In this document: in pieces, positions 1-10,659 of the stretch
Position numbering within the stretch: position 1 is the stretch's first letter
Layout of the letters: each line of letters starts with the position of its first letter
Made by a program: the position numbers and the translations under genes
The notes under the pieces: model-generated
Databases searched by the model: none
What the model was told of the DNA's origin: nothing
Seen by the model: the letters and a program-made list of their open reading frames with translations, nothing else
Source: Acanthamoeba lenticulata
Taxonomy: Eukaryota; Discosea; Longamoebia; Acanthamoebidae
Assembly (NCBI GenBank): GCA_002179805.1
Contig: NAVB01000758.1
Span: 1 to 64,000, forward strand
Length of the DNA stretch: 64,000 nt
Reading direction: 5' to 3'

Positions 1-56
1 CCCAAACCTCCTCTCGAGCTGCGCGAGGCTGGCATTTACGGCGTTTGGGAGCGCAG

Positions 57-995
57 ACATTGCTTGAGCGCATGAAAGCCTCCTATGGTGAGAGGAAGGA
101 AGCGCTGCCGCCGGAACGCATCGCACCCACCGTTGGGCTCAACAGTGCGGCCTCCCTTCCACCCTTCGTTCTATGCTCGCTGGCGTGGCGCTGACACTGG
201 CGACTGGGTGTGGACGTGCTGGTCCAGTCGGACGCGTGGATATGGGGCGTGAAAAGTTAGTGCTGTGGGACCTCGGCGGGCAGGCGGGCCTCCGTTCCAT
301 CTGGCCGGTGCGTGTGTGGCCTCCTTGCTATCACATCGACCCCCGTGCTCACGCGAGGCGTGCGCAGAAATACTACTCGGAGGCCCATGGCCTCTTGTTC
401 ATTCTCGACGCTGCCGATGAAAAGCGACTCGACGAAGCTTGCGTCACCTTCCGTACGAAGCCCTTGCTGGCCATCTCCTCTCCACCCCGTTAGCCCGGCT
501 GTGTGCGGCGCGCAGAGGGGTGTGTTTCTGGCACTGTTAAACCGACTTGCGCATGCTCACATCGACTCACGCACGCAGAGTCGGTCATGAACGACCCGCA
601 GCTGGATTCCAGGATCCCCATCCTGATCTTGTTGAACAAGCAGGTTCGGCGCCTCTGTTCTGTCTCATCACCATCGCTTCTTTTTTTCCCCTTGCAAGGT
701 CGTAGAGTCCATTTCGCCTGACGACGAAATCCGGATGAATGTGGTTGGCGCGGCAGGATGTGGCCGACCCCAAAGCTGTGGAGCGGATGAAAGAGGCGGT
801 CGGCGCCCTGGCGGCCACTTCCTCCCGTCCTTCGGCGCTATTCCCCATCTGCGCCCTTAACGGGTATCCTCTCCCTTTGTTTTATCTCGAGGCCACTTCC
901 CTCGTTGGTGCTGATGGTGGCAATGTGTATCCAGAGACGGCGTGGATAAAGGCATCAGGTGGCTGCTCGAGCAGCTGCGAGAAGCTGCGTCCTGA
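57..995 (+). CDS. ARFRP1: ARFRP1-like small GTPase, 5' truncated by window edge
   Basis: Arf-family GTPase related to ARFRP1, a protein of the trans-Golgi known to recruit Arl1 and golgins. Exons deduced by phase: 57-144, 228-307, 368-452, 579-643, 757-863 and 935-995 (stop), 162 codons visible. The fragment opens right after the P-loop Lys-Thr, so the start and the GxxxxGK motif lie outside the window. Visible motifs are PTVGLN (switch I), WDLGGQ (switch II) and NKQ|D (G4), the last split exactly by an intron. The order and spacing match human ARFRP1 as I remember it, including the YYSEAHG stretch after switch II. An Arl protein is the alternative; the VGLN and GGQ context favours ARFRP1. 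All five introns are GT-AG. Confidence 0.85.
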
Positions 996-1131
996 AAGCT
1001 TCCCCTAAAACCACACGCGGGGCAGAGAGCTGCTGTACATACTTGAGATTTTTGAACAAGCAATTACAAAATTTTTGAGAAGAATGAAGGGTTCTTCTTT
1101 TTCGCTTTCTTGTTCTTCACCGCCCGCATCC

Positions 1132-4100
1132 ATGAAGCGTGTCGCAGCCGTTGCGGCACTCTTCTGCCTTCTTATTGGATTGGCCTGCGCCTCCACGAGC
1201 GTTGAGGAGTGGAAAGATGGCCTCCTTGCTCAAGAGCCTCACACAGTTACTCCCCCCCCCCCTTACCTGTGCAAAACGATAGCTGGGGCACGGACCTTAC
1301 AACGACAACGCATGGCCATCGCAGGAGGAGGCCCGAGCCGCATGCCCCAACAGCTGTGGAGCACACCAAGGGCAGGGCCAGTGCGGCAGCGATGGCCGAT
1401 GCATCTGCCGTGAAAACTGGGGCGGGGAGGACTGTTCCATCCGTACATGGCGCCCCCACACCTCTCATTCGAGCTTCTTGTGTGGCGACCGCTTTTAGGC
1501 CGTCTCCACTTTTCTCTGAAGAACCCAACACCCATCGGGTCGGGTGTGCGGGCGTGTGTTTGACTCTGAGCACAGACGTCAGCATTCTGGGGACCATGCA
1601 CACGATCACCAACACCGTCGAAACCGATGCTTGGAACTTCTTCGTGACCGACACTCGACCGGGGCAGACCATCATCTGGACTGTCAACTCGACCGTTGGC
1701 GACTGCGACCTGTACGCCGCGCACTTGTGTGCTTCCACTTGTGGGCCACGCGCTGTTGTCCTCACCAGCGCTGAATTTCTTTCGGTGGTGACGCGCAGGT
1801 TCGTCAAGTCAGACGAGATCCCCACGCGCCACCACTACGACAACCACGACGTTGGGTTGCCCCCCCCCCCCTCCCTCTTCTTCGGAGGCCTGCCCACAGC
1901 TACTGCTCATCTCATGCCATCACAACCGCACGTTGACGACCACAACACGCCTAATCCTTTCTCTCTCTCTCTCTCTCTCGCCCTCTATCTTAGCATCGCG
2001 AAGAACTTCCGATTGCAAGTGGTGAACGGGAACAGCGCGCGCTGGTATGCCGGCATTCATGGCTTCCAGCGCTGCGACTACACCATCGGCGTCAGTCTCT
2101 TCGGTATACGCACGCACGCACGCACGCACGCACACACACAAGCCTTCGGCCATGCTCTTCTTTCGTTTTCCTCCTCTATTCCCCCCTCCCCCTTCCCCCA
2201 AAAGATCGTTAAACCCTCACCATCATCATAATCGTCATCATGATGACCCACGGGGGATTTGGGGGGGGGGGATGAACAGGAAGCGGCGACGGCTCGCAGT
2301 GCCCCAACAGCTGCGGCAGCCACGGCCGATGCGTGCATGGCCAATGCCAGTGCCAGGAGTACTGGGGCGGCGCCGACTGCTCCACACGTACGTTCAACAC
2401 CTGCTCCCTGCGCTACGCAGCTGCCGGTCGTCATGACCCGTTTTTTCTTATGGTGGTTATGATCCATTCGTGCATATGACCTGACATGATGGTTTGGGGG
2501 GGGGCTGCTCTAGCGCTGATTCGGCTGGACCCCAACCACGTCATGACGGGCGCGGTGTATCAGCGCCAGTGGAAGTACTACGTCTTCTCGCAGGTGCAAG
2601 ACACGCACCAGCTCATCGTGGAGCTCAACCAGACGAGCACCTACGGGAATGCCGACATCTTTGTCAAGTTTGGCCAACTGCCCAACCAGACCTCCTTCGA
2701 CTACCGCGACATCAGCGCCGTACGGGGGCGCCTCTATTGTTGCTGTTGTTGGTGATTGGATGTTGGTGAACGGCAGAGAGGGGGGGGAGGAACGGGCCAC
2801 TCTGATTGGGCTCATGGTTGGGGAACGTCAGGCCATGAGGACCCGCATCGACGCGCAGCCCCCACGGGGCAGCACCGTCATGTACGTGGGCGTCTACGGA
2901 ATCTACACGACGTCCTACAACGTCAGCGTCTTGTTCCAGAGTACGCTTCCCCTCCCCCCATTAGTTCTCCTTTGTTGCTGGGCTGGCGAGCGACCTCATG
3001 TTCGCGCTGGTGCACCTCCCCGGGGGGGAATGATTGTCTGTGCACGTGTGCGCCACCAGCCTGGTGTCCCAGCCAGTGCTCGCGCCATGGGCAGTGCCTC
3101 GCGGGCAACATGTGCCGCTGCAGCCCCAACTTCTACGGCTCCAACTGTGAAATCAGTCCGCACCCCCCCCCCTCCTCCCAGAAGACCCTCTCCCCCACTC
3201 TTCGTTGGCGCTCAAAGCGGCCTCCTCTCGAGAAGAAACGTGTGCTCACACCGCTCCTTCCCCCCCCCCCCTCTTCCTTTTCCACCATCCCAAATGGTTT
3301 ACCGACTCTGCAGTGCGAACGGCCTTGGCCGACAATCAGCCGGTCGACGGTATGTGCCACCACCATCATCGATGCCCTCCTTCTCTCCTCTCCTTCGCCA
3401 TCGTCGTCCCCCTCCGTAATGCTTGGCCGGTGCACCATCACCACCACCACATCGTTGGGTTGGCTTTGGGGGTTGTGGTGTGGGAGGGGGGGGGTGCAGG
3501 CTACGTGGCGGACGGAGTGTGGAACTATTACTACCTCTACACGACGCGCCTCGAGCCCATCATCGTCGAGGTCGACCAGGTGCGCCTTCTCTCCCTCGCG
3601 CCCCTCTCCACAAAACCCGCCCAGCAACCTGTCCCCATCCCCCCTTCTTCCTGCCGTCGCTTCCCTTTCCTTCCCTTTCGTAGCCTTTTGAGGGCCCGCG
3701 GTTGACGCCTGCTTCGCGGGCAATGGCAGACCGACAACGACCCCAACGCGGACTGCGATCTGTACGTGCGGGCGGAGCAAGCACCCACCCAAACCCACTA
3801 CAACTACGCCGAGCTCTCCTTCGCGCGCCAGATGAGCATCACCATCCCCCAGCCCCAGCTCCGCAACTGGTCCGCTTCCCCCTTCTCCCCCTCCCCCTCT
3901 TTGAAGGTGGCCGAGCTCATGATCATGATGATGGTGATGGCGATGGCGATGGTGATGGCTTGTGCAGGTGGATCGGCGTCTATGGCAAGCGAAAGTGCGC
4001 CTACCGCGTGCGCCAGTCAGCCGCGTCGTCGTGCATCCCGGGTTGCGTCCTGCCCTACGGCACCTGCACACCGGAGAACACATGCGCCTGCAAATTCGGG

Positions 4101-4944
4101 TGGGCCGGCACCAACTGCCACACCCGTACTCTCTCTTGCTCTCTCCCCCTGCTCCCTCCCTGCCCCCATCCCCGTCGTCGTAGTGCTCGTGACGACTCGT
4201 GGGGCCCCCCACCTTCCCTCGAGATGCTTCATCATGTCGTATGAGCTCACGCCCGCCGGGGGGGGGGTGAATCTTGCGCGCTTGGGCCAGCCGTGTTGCC
4301 GCTGCCGATGGGCCAGATCGCAAAGGGCTCGCTGCCCACCAATCAGGTGCATTTTCTTCTTCCTCCTCCTCCTCTTTTCTCTCGTTTGTCTCTCCTTCGC
4401 CCCCCCCCATGATGATGAAGATATTCGGGGGGGGGGGGATGGGTCATGATCACAGTTCGCCTACTACGCCTTTAACGTGACGACGTCCCTGGCCTCCGTG
4501 AGCCTTCTCGAGGTGGAGCCGTGGGCCCGCGGCTACTACTGGTACACCTCCCCACCCGGAAAAAACCCAGGCATGTCCGTAACGCCCGGCACTCATCACC
4601 CTCATCTTCTTCTTCATGACCACGACGACCTAGGCTGTATGTGGGCATCAACTCGGTGCCGGACAGAAACACGTTCGACTACGCGAGCACGGAGTCCAAC
4701 ACGCCCTTCCACCAGATCGACGTCTCCTTCGACGCCGACTCCGTCCCGACGACCCTCTACGTTGGCGTCTACGGCTCGCCCTTTGGCTTGTCCGGCCCCA
4801 ACCAGGCCGTCGCCCACTACCAGCTCTCTGGTACCCGCTCCCTTCCCCCCCCCCCCACAATCTCCTCCCGTGGCTACATCACGCTCATCGTTGCTGTTGT
4901 TGTGGTGGTTGTCTCGTGCACCAGCGTGGCAGAGCCCCTTCTGA
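1132..4944 (+). CDS. Secreted repeat protein with EGF-like modules and PPC-like domains
   Basis: Multi-exon gene. The start at 1132 is chosen because it gives a classic signal peptide (MKRVAAVAALFCLLIGLACA); an in-frame ATG at 1084 would put 16 residues before it. Four cysteine-rich EGF/tenascin-like modules lie near 1338-1436, 2290-2390, 3060-3155 and 4025-4130, for example CPNSCGSHGRCVHGQCQC followed by WGGADC. Between them are beta-rich stretches with the pattern of bacterial pre-peptidase C-terminal (PPC) domains, for example DCDLYVRAEQ and YVGVYG, the latter repeated near 2885 and 4757. The likely product is a cell-surface or extracellular adhesion or lectin-like protein; no enzyme domain is visible. 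The last intron (4830-4924) gives the C-terminus AWQSPF. Exon edges are otherwise approximate. Introns carry long C and G runs. Confidence 0.75.
2109..2140. repeat. (CGCA)n/(CA)n tract in intron
   Basis: About six CGCA units followed by CA repeats, within an intron of the EGF/PPC-like gene. Confidence 0.8.
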
Positions 4945-5052
4945 GCCTCGACGACCCCAAACGTTTGAACAAACACACACACGCGTGGAGTTTTTCTCTT
5001 TTTTGATGTTGAAAAAAAGATGTGCAAACACAAAATGTTGTCGGGACATCGG

Positions 5053-5826
5053 CTAGCTGGAGTAGGCGGTGCTGATATACCAGAAGATGAGGAGGGCGAG
5101 CACGGTGACCACCATGACGCCCTTGTGGTCCCGCTGGTTCCAGGCCGCCTGGAGGTGCCCAAGGAGGAGGCCCCGCCCCGCGCCATCGGCGCCGGCGCCT
5201 CCGCGCTCCAGGTCGGCGCGCTGTCCGCTCCCGACGCTGCCCTCGGCCTCCTGCTCGAGCTGGCGCACGCGCGAGGCCAGTTGGAGGTTGTGGATGAGGA
5301 CACGGTCGGCGCGCTGCTGCTCTTCGGCCAGCTTCGTGGCGAAGGCCTCGCGCTCCTGCTCCCACTGCGCCAAACGGGCCTGGGCGTCTTTGGCCACCGC
5401 CTCGGCGGCCTCTGCCCTCTGCTGTTCGGTGTTGGCTCGGGCCTCGGCGGCGGCCGTGGCAGCGCGCTCGGTCTGCAGCTCAGCCACGGCCTGATTTCGC
5501 TCGACCACAGCCTGGTCAGCGCGTCGTTCCTCCTCGCGTCTCAGCCCTGCCACAGCTTCGTTGAGGTGCTCAAACGCCGTCTCGGCGCCCATGCGGCTCG
5601 CTCGCACAGCCTTGAGTTCGGCCATGAGTCGTCGCAGCTGCTCGCCGCGGCGCACCTTCCCGGCCTTGAGCTTCTCCACTTCGGCCCGCAGGCGTGCCAC
5701 CTCAGCATCTCTATTACTCGCGACCCCAGGCGAGAGCGGTGGCGCGAGTTGCTCTGAGGGGGCGGCCGCTGGTGGAGAAGGAGACTCGGTGGGTGGCACA
5801 AGGGCCTGTGTGGTGTTGGCCTCCAT
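5053..5826 (-). CDS. Tail-anchored coiled-coil protein
   Basis: Single-exon gene of 257 residues. The N-terminus (about 1-40) is Pro/Ala/Ser-rich. Residues about 42-190 are a charged Ala/Glu/Arg/Gln coiled coil with heptad character. The last about 20 residues are hydrophobic (VMVVTVLALLIFWYISTAY) and end two residues later. That layout, a cytosolic coiled coil with one C-terminal membrane span and no signal peptide, is typical of tail-anchored proteins such as golgins, giantin-like or ER/mitochondrial tethers. I cannot name the family. It converges with the EGF gene and is divergent from the acid phosphatase gene, with a 226-bp gap to the latter. Confidence 0.75.
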   Translation of the reverse strand: MEANTTQALVPPTESPSPPAAAPSEQLAPPLSPGVASNRDAEVARLRAEVEKLKAGKVRRGEQLRRLMAELKAVRASRMGAETAFEHLNEAVAGLRREEERRADQAVVERNQAVAELQTERAATAAAEARANTEQQRAEAAEAVAKDAQARLAQWEQEREAFATKLAEEQQRADRVLIHNLQLASRVRQLEQEAEGSVGSGQRADLERGGAGADGAGRGLLLGHLQAAWNQRDHKGVMVVTVLALLIFWYISTAYSS

Positions 5827-6052
5827 AGAGATTGTGTGTGCAACTGATTCGCAGGCCAGGCTTCGTCAATTCGTTTCCAGAGAGGCACACCAACTATCGA
5901 GAGAACATCCAATTGGAAGAAAAGGAGAAGATGGCTGTCGTGCGCTACACAGAGCCACAATCCTTCTTGTCGATTGGCGCTGTGAAGTATTTTCTCTTCT
6001 TTATTTTCCCTCCTTTGAGTTTTTGCTTTTTCACGAAGAGATTCACAAAGAG
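5827..6052. promoter_or_regulatory. Divergent intergenic region
   Basis: A 226-bp gap between the start of the tail-anchored protein gene (minus) and the acid phosphatase gene (plus). It must hold both promoters if the chosen starts are right. No motif was identified beyond a T-rich stretch near 5997-6035. Confidence 0.4.
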
Positions 6053-8187
6053 ATGCTGCGCAGAGCGACGTTCTGGACCACCTCCGTGGTTGCCTTGGGT
6101 GTGGGCCTCACCTCTTCTCAGTGGAGGTCAGGCCCCGTGCACGCAGCCTCAGCAACTCCCTCATTGCCCGACGTAGACCTGAAGGTGGCCCCGCCTGCTG
6201 CGCATACGGCCGCTACCTCGCCCTTCGAAGAGGTGGTCGACCAGCCTGATGGTCCGGCCTCTCCCCTTAAGCTGGACCTGGTGCTCGTGTACGCCCCATC
6301 TTTCTTCTTGGTGCTCGTCGTGTAGAGTGGCTTGAGACAAAGAGGGTTGTCCCATTGTAGGGTGACGAGACACGGCCTCCGTACGCCGCTCTCGTCAAGT
6401 GACCAGCGGAACGAGTGGCGGTGCGAGCACGATCAACTGCTCGTCCAGCACTACGCCGATGCGGACGACGCTCTCCGCCTCACGCACTCGGACGAGCCCC
6501 TGCCAGACTCTGTCCCTGCCAACCTGCTCACCCGCCGCAAGCTCCTCCACGGCCGCCAGAAGCTGCGCGGTACTTCATCCCCCGTCCTCTTCCTCTCAGT
6601 CAGTCGCGACATGCGGTATCTCTGCATGATGGCGCCAGGCCATCGCTTCTCGTGGTCCTTATGCTGATCATGATGGTGGCACCCCCCCCCCCGATTCGTT
6701 GGCCAGGCAACTGCCATGTGGGGCAGCTCACGCATCTGGGCCTCCAGCAGCTGCGCCAGATCGGGGAGCTCCTGCGGGCGCGCTACGTGGAGGACCTCCA
6801 GCTGCTTCCGCCCGTCTTTGACGCGCGCACCGTGTTCGTGCGGAGCACCGACACCAACCGCACCATCGAGTCGGCCCAGAGCCTCCTCTGGGGCCTCTAC
6901 CCGCCCCACACCCGCCCGACCGGCCGCGTACGGCGACTCCCCCGCCCCAACGGGAGGGGAGACTTGCGAAGCTGGTGATGGGGCGCCCTCCTTAACTGGA
7001 TGCCGTTGGGGCTTGGGTGGGGTTGGGGGGGGGGAGCAGGAGGGTGTGATGGACGTGCACATCGTGGAGGGCGCAGCTGAGAATATGTACCCACGCTCGA
7101 GCTGCGCGCGCCTGAACCAACTCAAGAAGGCTGCGCGCGCCACCCCCGCCTACCTCAAGCACGTCGAAGACCGCAAGCCCTTCCAGGCATCCCCCCCCCC
7201 TCCCCGGCACTCTCCTTTCATCCTCTCCTGGGTCGTTGTACGCGAAACGCGTTCCCAACAACAACAACAACAACTACAAAAACAATCTGCAGGAGAAAGT
7301 GGAGCAGGCGCTTGGGCGCTCTGTCAACAGCTGGGATGGCCTCAACAGCACGATTCAGGTGCTCTGCTAGCGTCCTGCGCCGTCTGTGCGCAAAGCATCA
7401 CTAACGACTTTCCCGACGGGACGAATGAGGGCAGACCATCATTCGGCACAAGTTGTTGCTGCCCGACGGAGTCGATCAGGAGATCGTTGACGGTGTCGAG
7501 CGGGAGGCCGGCTTCGAGACAGCGGTCAAGTTCTCAACCCCGGAGATTTGTCGGTGAGACCGCGAACGGTGCCTCCCATGGGGGTGTGGGGTGGTGATGG
7601 TGTGGGCGGAAAGAATACGGGACCGTGACGGGCTTCTTTCTCCCGCCAAACAGCCTTGCCATCGGACGCTTCATAGGAGACGTGGTTGAGCGCGTGCAGA
7701 CGACGGTGAACAAGGACGATGACGTTCGGTTCGCCCTTTACTCTGGCCACGACAACACGCTGTCGCCGTTTTTGTCCGCCTTTAACGTTTTCGATGACCG
7801 CCAGCCGCCCATGGCCGCTGGTACGGCCCTGCCGCTCCCTTAGGTTTCCCTCATTTGGCCCTCTCTTGCGAGAGAGAATAACATTTCGGGCCGCCTGGAG
7901 CAGTGATCGTGCTCGAGGTGTACCGCGACGCCAAGGACAAGCCCTGGGTGCGGTTCCTGTACAACGGCGAGGAGATGATCATCAAGGCCAACACGGCAGG
8001 CGAGGAAGAGGCGGGAGTATCCAAGCAGCCCTTGAGCCACCGGTACGCCGTGGCCGTGCTGGCCGGCGGGAAGGAGCGCCGGGAGGTCTTGGCATTGGCC
8101 TCGCACGCAAAGTGGCGTGATCTCGCCGCCACGGCCATCCCCGCCGACTACGAGGCCGAGTGCAAGGAAGTGGCGCCGCTCGTCTGA
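6053..8187 (+). CDS. Histidine acid phosphatase (ACP6/PXYLP1-like)
   Basis: Histidine-phosphatase superfamily, branch 2. The catalytic RHG motif appears as VTRHGLRTPL, with its arginine and histidine at 6368-6373, formed by splicing exon 1 (6053-6288) to exon 2 (6361-6569). The proton-donor HD motif is in YSGHDNTLSPFL, CAC-GAC at 7748-7753. Exon 3 starts at 6707; later junctions are approximate. The hydrophobic N-terminus suggests a signal peptide or membrane anchor. The segment after HD (FDDRQPPMAA, then LEVYRDAKDKPWVRFLYNG) resembles human ACP6 (lysophosphatidic acid phosphatase) and PXYLP1; I cannot decide between them. The substrate is a phosphomonoester, unspecified. The final exon ends in a clear stop at 8187. 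Introns contain C runs and an ACA/AAC repeat near 7255-7275. Confidence 0.85.
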
Positions 8188-8371
8188 CCTTTTTGATTTT
8201 TTAATCCGTGTGTGCGTCACAAGAGGTTACAGTAGAGGTGAACCCCAACCCAGGAGTCGAGAGGCGGACACGGGAGGGCAAGCCCCGGTCCCCTCGCCCC
8301 TCCAAGGATTTTATGGTATGTTGTGTGGGTGTGGTACGAGCAGCGGAGAGGTCAGGGCGGGGCTGGCTTTC

Positions 8372-10441
8372 TCAGACAGGGATGTACTTGGCGATGGCGT
8401 CGATGAGGATCTTGGACTCCTTGGCGTAGTCGAGGGGTGTGGCCTTGACCACGTTCAGCTTGACCTTGGAGTCTTGGCCGTCACTCGCGCGCACGCGGAG
8501 GCTGTAGGTCTTGAACAGGGCCTCCTCAAACACGCTCTCATACTGCGCCATGCCATCGGCACTGCCCGTGCTGAGCATCTGGTACAGCTGCTCCGCCGAT
8601 TTGTTGAGCACCGTCTGAAGTAGTTGAACAAACAGGACAGCACCGAAGATGAGTGGGGTGAGGGCAAAGGCTCGAGGGAAGAAGATACGCACCGGAGCGC
8701 TGTCGTTAAAGCAGGTGAGCCAGGAGGAACCCGTGTGGTCGTTGGCGTTGATGCTGAGGATGTAGCGCGGGACAAAGTTTTCGTGGGTGAGCTCGCACTT
8801 GCCGCAGTAGTAGGCGCCGTTGACGGGCGTAACTTTCTTGTTGCACCTCTCGGTCGGACAGGCCTCGTACCACGGCGGATGGTCGCGGCTGTGCTTGATC
8901 TCCGTGATGGTGGCGCGCAGGGTGAAGTAGATGCTGCCGCCGTTCTGGGTCTCGTGCTTGACATCAGCGAAAGTCTTGCGCGTGTCGTCCCAACGAGCGC
9001 CGCCGGCGCCACCGCCGAAGCCACCATCGCCACCGCCGAAGCCACCGCCCCCGCGGCGGAAATCGTTCTGGGAGACCGAGAGGATATCGCCGTGGCCATT
9101 GGTCGCGTACCATTGGCGCACACGTTCGGCTTCGGGGATGCGCGGCTCGGACTCGACCTTGGAGGTGCGCAGCACAGAGAGGGACCGGCTGTTAAAGTCC
9201 GACACCTTAACGCCCTTGAAGAGCAAGACGGAACCCGGAGCGGCACTCCAGCTGTCGGCCTGGTCACCCCAGAGCGTGATCTCAACCTGCGCGTTGGAGG
9301 CATCGCCGACATAGATGACACGCTTCTGGAGGGCGTTGCCAGCCCTGGTGTTGATGGTGGCCACGTCTCCCACGCTGATCACGGCGCCGATGATGTCGAT
9401 CGTCTCGTCCTTGTTGTGCTGGGGCAGGTCTGCGATGTCGACAAAGCTGAAGCGGAAGAAGGGGATCGCCGGGTCGTCGTCCTGCTGCTCGACGAGCCCG
9501 TTTCGATCGATCGAGATCTCGTAGTCGTTCTTGAGATTGGAGAAGCGCTTGTTGGCGTACTTGACGGTGCCGCGACCGATGAGGTACACATCTCCGACCG
9601 CCATTACCTCCGACCACTGGTCAGCCGCCTCGCCAAAGAAGGTGCAACGGATCTCGCCGCCATAGGCGTCAAGCAAGTCAACGCTGAAGAGGGTGCCCGA
9701 AGAGCCGCGGGTGGAGTTGAAATTACGCTTTTCGGACTTTGCCGTGACGCGCGCCTTGATAGTCCAGCGGTTTTGATAGGGGTTGAGGCCCTTGATCGGG
9801 ATGACGCCCTCCGGTAGCACGGGCGCCCGTGAGCTGGGCGTATTTGACTGGAAAGGTCGCGTCTGTTGTTGCTGCTGCTGCTGCGGCGCAGGCCGAGCCG
9901 GGGCAGACGTCATCGTTGGTGGAGGCGGCCCCGAGGGGGCAGCGCTGGCCTCTTCAATGTTTTGAGGCGACCCGATGGTGTGGTGGAGAGGGGGTCCGGT
10001 CAACTCCACACTCAGCACGATAACGATCCTGCAGAGATCGAAGTGTAAGGCAGGCAAGGCCACGGGCGCATTTGCAAAAGTGAGAACGAACCTGCGGCCG
10101 TGCACCGTGTTGCAAATGTACTCGTTCAGGCGAACAACGCATTTTGGCTGTAACTGCCCATCATTTACAAGATCATTCAACTGGGTGGCCAGCATTGCCT
10201 GCTGGAAATGTTCTCCATCTGAAATCACCAACCTATTATTTATACAAGAAACAGGTGAGTGCCCTACTACACCCTCGAGGGTGAGGGAATGAATGCTCCT
10301 GTACCTGTAACGTTCAGGCGTTGTGGCTTGCCCACTAGGACCTAAGATCTTTTTTACATCGATGACCTGCACCAGTGGCGATCGAATTTGCTGGCCTTTG
10401 TGCATGGACTCCACCGCCCCGCGAGTCAACTGTGCCGTCAT
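8372..10441 (-). CDS. RPA1: Replication protein A 70 kDa subunit
   Basis: Large subunit of the ssDNA-binding RPA heterotrimer, acting in replication, repair and recombination. Exons: 10305-10441, 8693-10232 and 8372-8614. The N-terminal OB fold shows ERYR|LVISDGEHFQQAML. A Pro/Gln linker (SAPARPAPQQQQQQQTRPF) leads to the DNA-binding OB folds A and B (NRWTIKARVTAKSEKR, IRCTFFGEAADQW). The third fold carries a four-cysteine zinc site (CPTERCNKKV, then YYCGKCELTH). The start at 10441 gives MTAQLTRGAVES; the reading frame is open further upstream but without similarity. Both introns (72 and 78 nt) are multiples of three with no in-frame stop, so a naive ORF reads straight through. A Gly-rich loop lies near 9000-9060. 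The C-terminus is IAKYIPV. Confidence 0.95.
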   Translation of the reverse strand: MTAQLTRGAVESMHKGQQIRSPLVQVIDVKKILGPSGQATTPERYRYRSIHSLTLEGVVGHSPVSCINNRLVISDGEHFQQAMLATQLNDLVNDGQLQPKCVVRLNEYICNTVHGRRFVLTFANAPVALPALHFDLCRIVIVLSVELTGPPLHHTIGSPQNIEEASAAPSGPPPPTMTSAPARPAPQQQQQQQTRPFQSNTPSSRAPVLPEGVIPIKGLNPYQNRWTIKARVTAKSEKRNFNSTRGSSGTLFSVDLLDAYGGEIRCTFFGEAADQWSEVMAVGDVYLIGRGTVKYANKRFSNLKNDYEISIDRNGLVEQQDDDPAIPFFRFSFVDIADLPQHNKDETIDIIGAVISVGDVATINTRAGNALQKRVIYVGDASNAQVEITLWGDQADSWSAAPGSVLLFKGVKVSDFNSRSLSVLRTSKVESEPRIPEAERVRQWYATNGHGDILSVSQNDFRRGGGGFGGGDGGFGGGAGGARWDDTRKTFADVKHETQNGGSIYFTLRATITEIKHSRDHPPWYEACPTERCNKKVTPVNGAYYCGKCELTHENFVPRYILSINANDHTGSSWLTCFNDSAPVRIFFPRAFALTPLIFGAVLFVQLLQTVLNKSAEQLYQMLSTGSADGMAQYESVFEEALFKTYSLRVRASDGQDSKVKLNVVKATPLDYAKESKILIDAIAKYIPV

Positions 10442-10659
10442 CTTCTTTTTGGATCGATGATGCTTGAAAAATAGAGTAGGTACGGTGTGTAAAAGGGAGG
10501 ATCGCGCGCAACGTTCGTCTTGGCGCGAAATATTCTTGCTTCCCGCCCAACCGGACGCCTTCTTAACTTGTGGTGTCTCATGTTTCTTGGAAAAAAAAAT
10601 ATTAGGGTGCAATTTTTTACTTTTGTGCCCAAAGAAAGGAAAGTCACCCTAAGACCCGC
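10442..10659. other. Intergenic region RPA1-CSN1
   Basis: A 218-bp gap between two minus-strand genes. It should hold the CSN1 3' end and the RPA1 promoter. It is AT-rich relative to its surroundings (A and T runs near 10590-10625). No further feature was recognised. Confidence 0.4.

Noticed and set aside
3133..4410. 425-codon minus-strand open frame
   Set aside because: Low-complexity Gly/Glu/Arg sequence antisense to the EGF/PPC-like gene and its introns; no domain.
5020..5757. 245-codon plus-strand open frame
   Set aside because: Shadow of the tail-anchored coiled-coil gene on the minus strand.
8624..9817. 397-codon plus-strand open frame
   Set aside because: Shadow of RPA1, whose minus-strand product is unmistakable.
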